The notes beneath the pieces are model-generated. The model saw nothing but the letters and a program-made list of their open reading frames with translations, had not been told where the DNA came from and made no database searches. The translations under genes and the position numbers were made by a program. DNA of 58,665 nucleotides, taken from NCBI GenBank assembly GCA_019118705.1, contig DWYK01000183.1:1-58665 (forward strand), given 5' to 3'. This DNA comes from Candidatus Merdibacter merdigallinarum. Lineage in GTDB: Bacteria; Bacillota_I; Bacilli_A; Erysipelotrichales; Erysipelotrichaceae. Below are positions 25,226 through 32,747 of the stretch, one piece after another; the stretch's first letter is position 1, and the number at the start of each line of letters is the position of its first letter.

Positions 25226-26252
25226 CGTCGTAGTTGCTGTCGCCGTCATCGTAATTGGAGTCCTGGCTCGAATCACCGTATGCGCTGTCGTTATAATCGG
25301 TCACACCATCGTTGTTCGGGCCATAATCGGTATCGTTGTAGTCCGTGACACCGTCATTGTTCGGGCCATAGTCCGTATCGTCATAATCGGTCACGCCATC
25401 GTTGTTGGGACCGTAGTCCGTATCGTTGTAGTCCGTGACACCATCGTTGTTCGGCCCATAGTCCGTATCATCATAGTTGCTCGCCTGCTGGCTGCTTCCG
25501 CTGTTCGTCTGACCGGAAGAAGCCGGCTTTTTTGATCCGGAGGAAACCGCCTTGTGCTGCGCCTGGATCACCTTGCCGCTGACCGCATGCACATCGTATT
25601 CATATTCCACACCATTTGCGGTAAACTCCAGCTCAAACACCGGGGTCCCGTCATCATGATCAAATTCTTTGTCCTCGAACACCGCATCAGCCGCAGAGAC
25701 GTTTGCCTGTGCCAGCGCGATCTCCTGTGCCTTTGCCAGCGTGATATACGGAGACGGACTGCCATCCTTCGCATAAGCCGGGTCGTAGTCATCATCATCG
25801 ATCATCAGGATCTGGCTGCCCAGCGAAAGATCGCTGACTGCCTGCTGTGTGCTTGCGCTCATGTTTGCCAGAAAATCATCCTCCGGCAGGATCGATCCCG
25901 GTTCCAGCTGCAGCACGATGTTCTTCTTATGTCCGTCGACCTCTTCTGTGAAGTAGCCGGCCTCATTGATCTCGATGATCAGATCCTGCAGCACCACATC
26001 ACACTCCTTGCCGACATAGTCCGGATAAGATGCAACGATGGCCTCTCCGTCCTCGTTCACACCGGTGAGCGCCGTGACCTTTCCCTCGCTGTTATACGTG
26101 ATCTCGATCTCCGGATTGACACTCAGGATCAGTGTCCCGCTCTCGCTCAGCGCAGCGCCGTCGGATGGATCTGTTCCGCATCCGCTCAATAAGAGCACGC
26201 TCATACACGCCATGGATGCGACTGCCGATAATAGTTTTTTCTTGTGTTTCAT
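25203..26252 (-). CDS. RsgI-like/PepSY lipoprotein with acidic Tyr-Asp repeat tail
   Basis: A 349-residue lipoprotein with lipobox LSGC (Cys about 25). Residues 38-110 resemble the extracellular domain of RsgI anti-sigma factors (LILSVNPEIEITYNSEGKV, LTGVNEDGEAIV). Residues about 170-235 form a PepSY-like module (ITLAKAQEIALAQANVSAADAVF). A Ser-rich linker leads to four 15-residue repeats of the form (N/D)DTDYGPNNDGVTDY and a final Asp/Ser/Tyr-rich end. The tail is strongly acidic. AAAGGAG precedes ATG 26252, and a promoter identical in pattern to the sigI promoter lies at 26290-26319. It heads the operon with VTC, DUF4956 and CotH, and may be their modification target. Confidence 0.85.
   Translation of the reverse strand: MKHKKKLLSAVASMACMSVLLLSGCGTDPSDGAALSESGTLILSVNPEIEITYNSEGKVTALTGVNEDGEAIVASYPDYVGKECDVVLQDLIIEINEAGYFTEEVDGHKKNIVLQLEPGSILPEDDFLANMSASTQQAVSDLSLGSQILMIDDDDYDPAYAKDGSPSPYITLAKAQEIALAQANVSAADAVFEDKEFDHDDGTPVFELEFTANGVEYEYDVHAVSGKVIQAQHKAVSSGSKKPASSGQTNSGSSQQASNYDDTDYGPNNDGVTDYNDTDYGPNNDGVTDYDDTDYGPNNDGVTDYNDTDYGPNNDGVTDYNDSAYGDSSQDSNYDDGDSNYDDGGSDYD
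25293..25472 (-). repeat. four in-frame 45-bp tandem repeats
   Basis: Four 45-bp units encode the 15-residue acidic repeat of the lipoprotein tail. The DNA copies are nearly identical, with alternating Asn/Asp at the first residue, which suggests recent expansion or ongoing recombination. Confidence 0.9.
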
Positions 26253-26289
26253 TGGAAATTCTCCTTTCTTTTCCCTGTCACTGACAGAT

Positions 26290-26319
26290 TACGCAACGGG
26301 CAGATGTAAACCGGGGTCA
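26290..26319 (-). promoter_or_regulatory. SigI-type promoter of the lipoprotein-VTC-DUF4956-CotH operon
   Basis: On the minus strand TGACCCCGGTTT is followed after 13 bases by GCGTA. The same two elements at the same spacing lie upstream of sigI at 28029-28058. A C-rich -35 and a CGWA-like -10 are features reported for SigI promoters. Predicted transcription would begin about 30 bases before ATG 26252. Confidence 0.75.
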
Positions 26320-26341
26320 CTTTTTTATTTTTTCAATTTTT

Positions 26342-27283
26342 TTAATCGTCATATCCCGATGCGCCCTCATAGGCGGAATCATTCTCCGTCGACGAATCGT
26401 ATCCACTGTCGCCTTCCGCATCGTCCTCTTCATAGGAGGAATCGGACTCGATCGGCTCTTCCTTCGGCGGGGTCACCGGTGTCGAAGGGGCAGCCGGCGT
26501 GCGATCACCATACGATCCGTCTCCATAATCGGACGTACCGGCGGAAGATCCGCTCTGTGAGCTGCCGCCTTTGGAAGGGGTGGGTGGCGTGTTTTCCGGT
26601 CTGGTCTCCTGCTGTACATCATCGGAAGCATTTACCGTTTCTTCCCCTGCCGGTGCCTGTGTGGAAGAGTCGGATCCGGATGTCGTCGGGATGCTGTCGC
26701 CATAGGCGATGATGACGACCGTCATTCCCTCCTGTCCTTTCAGGTGTTCTTCCACCTCGCTTCGCAGCTGGGCGCCATATTCCTGAAAGAGCGCTTCCTG
26801 CGGCGCATCGATCGAGAAGGAGATCTGTCCGCCGGCAGAGAGATAGCCCATCTCGATCGCCCGGTCGATCAGTTCATCACTGACCGTCAGCTTATCCTTG
26901 CCATAGCCGTCATAACCTTCCAGCAGCGCTTTTCCATCAGCGTTCGTCCCTTCCAGATGGATGACATTTCCTCTGCGGTTGAGATCCATGCGCACTTCCG
27001 GGTTGATGCGGAGATAGATCGACGAATACAGCGTCTGGTTGTTCACATAGTAATCATAGCCAAAGAATCCGACCACCAGCAGCAGACAGGCCGCCATCAG
27101 GCTCACGACGGCCGGTTTCCAGCGGAAATGTGGTGTGGAAGCCCGCTCTTCCCGCATCAGGACCGGATCCACGATGGTCTCTCCGATCGTATAGGAGAAG
27201 TCGGCCGCTTTGACGAACCGGCCTTCCTCATCCAGCAGGACCACATATCCGGGGTGACGTTCCATTACGATATATCGCATCAT
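26342..27283 (-). CDS. rsgI: RsgI-family anti-sigma-I factor
   Basis: A 313-residue single-pass protein. The cytoplasmic N-terminal RsgI domain (about residues 3-50: YVVLLDEEGRFVKAADFSYTIGETI) binds SigI in known systems. TM is about 58-77. The extracellular RsgI region is about 85-195 (SIYLRINPEVRMDLNRRGNVI, ALIDRAIEMGYL-like). A long disordered Ser/Gly/Asp/Tyr/Pro tail runs from about 205 to 313 and ends SGYDD. Cellulolytic clostridia carry carbohydrate-binding modules in this position; none is seen here. The start overlaps the sigI stop; ATG 27280 is better spaced from GGAGG than ATG 27283. It would hold SigI inactive until an envelope signal arrives. Confidence 0.85.
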   Translation of the reverse strand: MMRYIVMERHPGYVVLLDEEGRFVKAADFSYTIGETIVDPVLMREERASTPHFRWKPAVVSLMAACLLLVVGFFGYDYYVNNQTLYSSIYLRINPEVRMDLNRRGNVIHLEGTNADGKALLEGYDGYGKDKLTVSDELIDRAIEMGYLSAGGQISFSIDAPQEALFQEYGAQLRSEVEEHLKGQEGMTVVIIAYGDSIPTTSGSDSSTQAPAGEETVNASDDVQQETRPENTPPTPSKGGSSQSGSSAGTSDYGDGSYGDRTPAAPSTPVTPPKEEPIESDSSYEEDDAEGDSGYDSSTENDSAYEGASGYDD

Positions 27284-28005
27284 GCCTCCACCCCTCTCTT
27301 TCTGCTCATCAGATGCGTACGGATCATCTCATAGCCATTGGTATGGATCAAAAGCAGTGCGACCAGATATTTTCGATGACGTTCCAGCGTCTTGCGCTCC
27401 ACCTGACTTCCCTCACTCAGCTTTGCGATCGGCAGCCGTCGGCTCTCCACCAGTTGCATCAGCAGGGCAGGCTGCGTCTTTGCGTAAGCCAGTGCCCGAT
27501 GGCACGCATCCAGCGTTCGCTGCTGGCGGGGACAGTTGTCCGCCACATCCGCAAAACAGAGATCATACTGCCGCAGCTGTTTTGACAGCTCAGCGATCTC
27601 CCGCTGAAAGGCTTCCTCCCGCTGTTGTTCTTCATAATGATCACGGGGATCGTGGATCGTATCCAGCAGGGTCCCTTCGGTTTCCTCACCGATGGGGGCA
27701 TCCAGCGACAGCGCATGACGATGACGCTGCTCTTTGCGGGCATGGTCGATGAGACGGCTCTTGATCAGCATGCCGGCATAATGCAGGAAGCTCCCACGCA
27801 GCGAACTGTACCCGCTGATCGCTTCGTGAAAGGCGATCATGGCGATGCTCAGCTCATCGTCCCGCCCCTCCTGCGGGGGACGTTTCAGAAATTTTTCGGT
27901 CTGTGCCTTGATGAACGGCAGATAGGCGCTGATCAGTTCGTCCGCTGCCTCCGTGTTCGTCTTGGCAGCTTCGACCAGTCGGACGATATCCGTCTTTCTG
28001 TCCAT
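27280..28005 (-). CDS. sigI: RNA polymerase sigma-I factor
   Basis: A 241-residue sigma-70-family protein of the SigI group. Region 2 is about residues 20-95 (ELISAYLPFIKAQTEKF, DDELSIAMIAFHEAISGYSSLRGSFLHYAGMLIKSRLIDHARKE). The SigI-type C-terminal DNA-binding part ends with KTLERHRKYLVALLLIHTNGY, a typical group signature. ATG 28005 is chosen because GGAGG lies nine bases upstream and because the predicted -10 element at 28029-28033 overlaps the ATG at 28029. It is co-transcribed with rsgI and probably autoregulated. Signal and full regulon are unknown. Confidence 0.88.
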   Translation of the reverse strand: MDRKTDIVRLVEAAKTNTEAADELISAYLPFIKAQTEKFLKRPPQEGRDDELSIAMIAFHEAISGYSSLRGSFLHYAGMLIKSRLIDHARKEQRHRHALSLDAPIGEETEGTLLDTIHDPRDHYEEQQREEAFQREIAELSKQLRQYDLCFADVADNCPRQQRTLDACHRALAYAKTQPALLMQLVESRRLPIAKLSEGSQVERKTLERHRKYLVALLLIHTNGYEMIRTHLMSRKRGVEA

Positions 28006-28028
28006 ACAATGGTCCTCCATCCATAGCA

Positions 28029-28058
28029 TACGCAGGCGTTTTCTTCAAACCGGGGTCA
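28029..28058 (-). promoter_or_regulatory. putative autoregulatory SigI promoter
   Basis: On the minus strand TGACCCCGGTTT, a 13-base spacer and GCGTA lie immediately upstream of sigI. The pattern matches the one at 26290-26319 exactly in both elements and spacing. The spacer sequences differ, so this is not a simple duplication. Confidence 0.75.
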
Positions 28059-28204
28059 AGGCCACAAAAACGCCGCTTTTTCTTGTTCTGTTACCTTTCA
28101 TTATATCGATACTTCTGACAGCGGACATCAGCGCCTCGTTAAGCAAGCGTTAAACAATGTAAAATCGATATCAAATACATCCCCTCCTCGATACCAGAAG
28201 CGCA

Positions 28205-28246
28205 AAAAAAAAGCAGTTGCTCGGCGGCATCCGCCCAGAACTGCTC
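28205..28246 (-). terminator. intrinsic terminator of the UvrA-like gene
   Basis: On the minus strand AGCAGTT/AACTGCT arms with an inner GGGCGG/CCGCCG stem are followed by eight or nine T. It ends transcription from the gene whose stop is at 28261 and insulates sigI. Confidence 0.85.
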
Positions 28247-28260
28247 AAAAACAGCAGGAT

Positions 28261-30749
28261 TCAGAGAAATTTTGCGGTAACGCTCGCTTCACAGCGGGCG
28301 ACTTCCGCCACGGTTCCGGCAGCGACGATGCGGCCGCCATCCGCACCTCCGCCGGGGCCCATGTCGATGATGTAATCCGCATGGCGCAGCACATCGAGGT
28401 CATGTTCGATCACGACGATCGTCGCTCCCTGCTCGATCAGCCGGCGAAAGACCGACAGCAGCACAGAGACATCCTGCGGATGCAGACCGATCGTCGGTTC
28501 ATCAAAGACAAACAGCGTATCGCTCTGTGTCTTCCCCATCTCCAAAGCGAGCTTGAGACGTTGTGCTTCTCCTCCGGAAAGATGTGGTGTCTCTTCTCCC
28601 AGCGTCAGATAGCCCAGGCCCAGTTCCTGCAGTACCTGCAGACGGTGGGAAACGCCCTTGATGTCTTTGCACAGCGGCAGCGCACGGTTGATATCCATCG
28701 CCATCAACTGTGGCAGCGTACATGAGATTCCATCTTTATTTATATAAGGAAATTCCATGGCACGCCGATCGTAACGAGATCCCCGGCATGATGGACAGGG
28801 CACGTTCACATCCGGCAGAAACTGCACATCCAGGCTGATCTCGCCGACACCGTCACAGATCGGACAGCGAAGCGCGCCGGTATTGTAAGAGAAATCACCG
28901 GCCTTGATGCCCTGGCGCTTCGCTTTGGACGTTCTGGCGAAAAGACGGCGCAGTTCATCGTGCACGTTTGCATAGGTCGCCACCGTCGATCGCACATTGA
29001 TGCCGATCGGCGCCGCATCGATCAGACGGACACGGGCGATGCCTTCCGCCTCCACGAAGCGCACATGCGATGGCAGTTCCCGTCCTTCCAGCGATGCCTG
29101 CAGCGCCGGTACCAGGCTCTCCAGAACGAGCGTGGTCTTTCCGGAACCGGATACCCCGCTGACCACCGTCAGCTTTCCTTTCGGGATCTCCACATCCAGC
29201 GGCCGCACCGTATGGATCGCATCGATGCCCAGACGCAGCGTTCCCTGGCGAAACAGCTCCGCTCTGCTTTCTTTTTCTGCCGGGATGTGTGCATCGCCGT
29301 TCAGATAAGGTGCGATCAGCGAACGAGGCGAGGTCCGGATCTTCTCCAGCGTTCCTTCCGCGATGACCGTTCCGCCCTGTGCGCCCGCACCCGGTCCCAT
29401 TTCGATCATCCAGTCCGCTTCCTTCAGCACCTCAGTATCGTGATCCACCAACACGACCGTATTGCCGTCGTCGACCAGATCGCGCATGACCTGTTTCAGC
29501 CCGATGATGTTGGAAGGATGCAGACCGATCGACGGTTCATCCAGCACGTAGAGCACACCGCTGGTGCGGTTGCGTACGGCACGGGCCAGCTGCATGCGCT
29601 GACGCTCTCCGGTGGACAGCGTCGCACTGCTGCGATCGAGCGTCAGGTATCCAAGTCCCAGCTGCAACAGCCGCTGTGCATTGGACAGAAAGGAGCGCAG
29701 ATGCTCTCTGCCAGCTCCCGCATCTGCGGCGGCAGCTGTTTCGGCACCTCTTTTACCCACTCGTTGAGCTGTATCAGCGGCAGCTGACACGCTTCATCCA
29801 GCGAGATGCCGGCGATCTGCGGCGCCCGGGCCTTCGCCGAAAGGCGCGTCCCATGACAGTCCGGGCAGGTCTCCTCCTTCAGAAACTTCTCGACCCGTTT
29901 CATCCCTTTCTCATCTTTGACCTTGGCCAACGCATTTTCCACGGTGTACACCGCATTATAATACGTAAAATCCAGTTCGGTCGCCTGCTGAGAACGCTTC
30001 GCCTGATACAGGATGTGCCGTTTGACTGCAGGACCGTCGAACACGATCGCACGCTCCTGCTCGCTCAGCTCACAGAAGGGCACATCGGTCCGAACGCCCA
30101 TCGCCCGGCAGACATCCACCATCAGTGACCACATGAGCGAATTCCACGGTGCGACCGCTCCCTGTTCGATGCTCAGCGATTCATCCGGCACCAGGGTCGA
30201 ACGATCGACGCTGCGCACGACGCCCGTACCGCCGCAGCGTTCACACGCCCCCTGACTGTTGAAGGAAAGCTCCTCAGCCGAAGGCGCATAAAACGCTTCT
30301 TTGCAGACCGGACAGACGAGCGCTTTGCCGGCTGCGACATCCAGGCTCGGCTCCAACCGATGGCCGTTGGGGCAGACATGGCTCGCCAGGCGGGAAAACA
30401 TCAAACGCAGGCTGTTGAGCAGTTCACTGCCCGTACCGAACGTCGAACGGATGCCGGGAACGCCCGGCCGCTGCCGCAGGGCCAGGGCCGATGGAAGATA
30501 ACGCACCTCATCGACCGCCGCCTTCGCCGCTGTCGTCATGCGGCGTCTGGTATAGGTGGACAGCGATTCCAGATAACGGCGCGATCCTTCCGCATACAGC
30601 ACGCCCAGTGCCAGGGATGATTTCCCGGAACCGGAGACACCGGCGATCGCCGTGATCTGATGCAGCGGAATGTCCACATCGACATCCTTCAGATTATGGA
30701 CCCGTGCGCCCCGCACGAGGATATGGGTCGGGATCGAATGTTCGTTCAT
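28261..30749 (-). pseudogene. UvrA paralogue, frameshifted
   Basis: Two reading frames together encode an approximately 830-residue UvrA-like protein. The first half (30749 to about 29705) has Walker A GVSGSGKSS and zinc-binding CPNGHRL, CPVC and CERCGGTG. The second (about 29705 to 28261) has the signatures LSTGERQRMQLARAV and LSGGEAQRLKLALEM, Walker A GVSGSGKTT, CPICDGVG/CPSCRGSR, and FDEPTIGLHP. The frames join cleanly if two bases are removed from an AG repeat at 29704-29709. It is shorter than the 940-residue housekeeping UvrA, matching the UvrA2-type paralogues linked to damage tolerance or drug resistance. ATG 30749 follows AAAGGAG. Cause may be true mutation, slippage or sequencing error. 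Confidence 0.8.
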
Positions 30750-30786
30750 ACAGATGGCTCCTTTGCTTGTTTCTCTCTTTCTTCCT

Positions 30787-30795
30787 ATTATAGCA
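30787..30795 (-). promoter_or_regulatory. extended -10 promoter of the UvrA-like gene
   Basis: On the minus strand TGC-TATAAT lies about 40 bases before the start codon. The same CATGCTATAAT occurs upstream of glyA. Confidence 0.5.
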
Positions 30796-30919
30796 TGTTC
30801 CCACGGCAGACACAGGACCTGTGCCGGCAGAGAAAAAGAAACACCTCCCTTCCATGCCGGGCACGATGGAAACCTGCCAAAAAAACAGCGTTCTCTGCTG
30901 CACGGCACGGCGGATCAAA

Positions 30920-30948
30920 TTGAAATTCAACGGTTTTTTTGCTATATT
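30920..30948 (+). promoter_or_regulatory. sigma-A promoter of rpoN
   Basis: TTGAAA, a spacer of exactly 17 bases and TATATT. The expected start of transcription coincides with the rpoN ATG at 30955. Confidence 0.7.
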
Positions 30949-30954
30949 TGGGAT

Positions 30955-32181
30955 ATGAAACAAAAGATTGCGATCCAACAGACACTGACCCACCGATCGC
31001 TCTTTCATCCAAAGATGGAAGATGGGCTGAAGATCTTGAGCTGCGGCATCCATGATCTTCGCTCGTTTCTGCAGGAGACCAGCGTCCATAATCCGTTCCT
31101 GCGCTATTCTTCCACACGGCAGGAGGACACCGATCCGCTGAACTACCTGCAGCGGCCAAAGGAGCTGCGTGAAGAGATCCAACCACAGATCGCTCTCTGT
31201 GAGGAGCGCCTGGACGAAGACCTGTGCGCCTATCTGCTCTCTCAGCTCAACTCCAACGGCTACTTTAAAGTGCCGCTGGAGGTGCTCATCCGGCGCTGCC
31301 GCTTTCCTGCCGATCAGATCCTGCACACCATCGCATGTCTGCGGCGCATGGAACCGGTCGGCTGCTTCTGCTTCACTTTGCAGGAATGCCTGCGCGTACA
31401 GTGTGAACAGAGCGAGGAAGCGCCCAGTGAGACCGGCGAGATCCTCTGTGACCATCTGGAAGCGATCGCGGAAAACGACATTCGCTCCATCCAGGAAGCG
31501 ACCCGACTGCCCGTCGATGAGATCGAGGAGGGCATTCGCTTCATCCGTACGCTGAATCCCAAGCCGGCAGCCAACTACACGCTGGGAGCCGCCTACCTGC
31601 AGGCAGAAGCGGCGATCCGCATCGAACAGGGGACGATCCAGATCGAACTGCTGCAACAGGATTTTCGGCTGGAACTGCAGGAAGGAATGCCGCTGACCGA
31701 GCAGCTCTCCGATGAACTGAGAAAACTGCGCACACAGGCACAGCAGCTGCTGGATCATGTCCGAAAACGAAACCTGACGATGATCCAGATCCTGCAGGCG
31801 CTCTGTGACCTGCAGAAAGATCACTTTCTCACACAGGCCCCGCTGCGCTACTGCACGATGCAGATGGTTGCCGACCGCTGCGGCCTGCATGTGTCCACCG
31901 TATCTCGGGCGATCAGCGGAAAGTCCTTTCTGTTTCAGGGAGCCGAGCATCCCATCGCTTCCCTGCTTCGCCATGACGGCAATCAAGCGCTGGGGGCAAC
32001 GGACATCCAACAGACGCTCGAAACCATCATCCGGGATGAAGATCCGACACATCCTTACAGCGACGCTGCCCTGCAGCGGCTGCTCGCAAAAGCAGACATC
32101 GTCCTTTCCCGAAGAACGGTGGCGAAATACCGGGAAGCCTGCCAGATTCCCTGCTCATCCAAACGACGGCAGCGAACCTGA
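30955..32181 (+). CDS. rpoN: RNA polymerase sigma-54 factor
   Basis: A 408-residue sigma-54 with all three regions. The activator-interacting N-terminus contains LKILSCGIHDLRSFLQE and is short in Gln. The core-binding region (about 75-230) includes LNSNGYFKVPLEVLIRRC and LQECLRVQCEQ. The DNA-binding region has the HTH MVADRCGLHVSTVSRAISGK and the RpoN box SRRTVAKYREA near the C-terminus (consensus ARRTVAKYRE). It directs RNA polymerase to -24/-12 promoters and needs an AAA+ activator. Its likely partners lie next door: the LevR-type activator and the -24/-12 promoter at 35508. No ribosome binding site is visible before ATG 30955, and the mRNA may be leaderless. The in-frame sequence upstream is non-coding. 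Confidence 0.9.
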   Translation: MKQKIAIQQTLTHRSLFHPKMEDGLKILSCGIHDLRSFLQETSVHNPFLRYSSTRQEDTDPLNYLQRPKELREEIQPQIALCEERLDEDLCAYLLSQLNSNGYFKVPLEVLIRRCRFPADQILHTIACLRRMEPVGCFCFTLQECLRVQCEQSEEAPSETGEILCDHLEAIAENDIRSIQEATRLPVDEIEEGIRFIRTLNPKPAANYTLGAAYLQAEAAIRIEQGTIQIELLQQDFRLELQEGMPLTEQLSDELRKLRTQAQQLLDHVRKRNLTMIQILQALCDLQKDHFLTQAPLRYCTMQMVADRCGLHVSTVSRAISGKSFLFQGAEHPIASLLRHDGNQALGATDIQQTLETIIRDEDPTHPYSDAALQRLLAKADIVLSRRTVAKYREACQIPCSSKRRQRT

Positions 32182-32191
32182 CTTTCATCCT

Positions 32192-32211
32192 GCGCCGTTT
32201 TTGAACGGCGC
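32192..32211 (+). other. hairpin between rpoN and the first EIIB gene
   Basis: A perfect GCGCCGTT/AACGGCGC stem with a TTTG loop and no T-run after it. It may be a weak terminator or an mRNA-processing or stabilising structure. Confidence 0.4.
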
Positions 32212-32243
32212 TCTCATGCATAGCGCAAAAAGGGGGAATCGAT

Positions 32244-32747
32244 ATGCAACCGATCATTCAGCTCATCCGGGTCGACAATCGGCTGGTCCACGGTCAGACC
32301 GGCGTCACCTGGAGCAATTCCTTAGATATCGATACGATCATCGTCATCGATGATGAGACGGTTCAAAACATCTTCTCACAGAAACTGATGACCAGCATCG
32401 CCAAGGCCGGCAGCGTCCACATCGCCTTTTATTCCATCGCCGGCTTCATCGACGCTTACTTCAGCGCCAGTGGGGGAAAGAAGCTCTTTCTCGTCGTCAA
32501 ATCGATCCAGGTCGTTCGCACGCTCTACGAACAGGGCCTCCGTTTCCCACGCATCAACATCGGCAACATCCACTATGAACGCGGCCGCTATCCGCTGAAC
32601 AAAAAGATGTATCTGACCCAGCAGGACGTGGAAGACCTCAACTATCTCAACGAGAACGGCAATGAGATCTTCTATCAGGATGTACCGGGGACCCTCAGCG
32701 AGAAGATCGAACGGCTCGACTTTGAACGATTGAAAGCGAGGCGATGA
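32244..32747 (+). CDS. PTS mannose/fructose/sorbose family EIIB (orphan, beside levR)
   Basis: A 167-residue cytoplasmic EIIB of the mannose class. The active-site histidine is in RVDNRLVHGQTGVTW near the N-terminus, and the C-terminal half includes INIGNIHYERGRYPLNKKMYL. Such proteins transfer phosphate from EIIA to the incoming sugar. It lies between rpoN and the LevR-like activator, not with EIIC/EIID, and its stop overlaps the activator start (ATGA). A regulatory role as phosphate donor or acceptor for LevR is possible. GGGGGAA precedes ATG 32244. Confidence 0.85.
   Translation: MQPIIQLIRVDNRLVHGQTGVTWSNSLDIDTIIVIDDETVQNIFSQKLMTSIAKAGSVHIAFYSIAGFIDAYFSASGGKKLFLVVKSIQVVRTLYEQGLRFPRINIGNIHYERGRYPLNKKMYLTQQDVEDLNYLNENGNEIFYQDVPGTLSEKIERLDFERLKARR

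Noticed and set aside
24518-25276. VTC gene starting at the first ATG (25276)
   Set aside because: That start adds about 17 residues translated from the lipoprotein repeat tail in another frame, with no ribosome binding site and no homology.
25293-25472. CRISPR-like array
   Set aside because: The repeats are contiguous, in frame and without spacers; they encode the lipoprotein tail.
27280-28029. sigI starting at ATG 28029
   Set aside because: That ATG overlaps the predicted -10 element; ATG 28005 has GGAGG at proper spacing.
30930-30950. Possible sigma-54 promoter before rpoN (run of T followed by TTGCTAT)
   Set aside because: The TTGCT part resembles a -12 box, but there is no GG ten bases before the GC. 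The sigma-A fit with 17-base spacing is better.
30694-32052. 452-codon minus-strand frame opposite rpoN
   Set aside because: rpoN has its HTH and RpoN box in the + frame; the antisense frame shows no motif and crosses the rpoN promoter.
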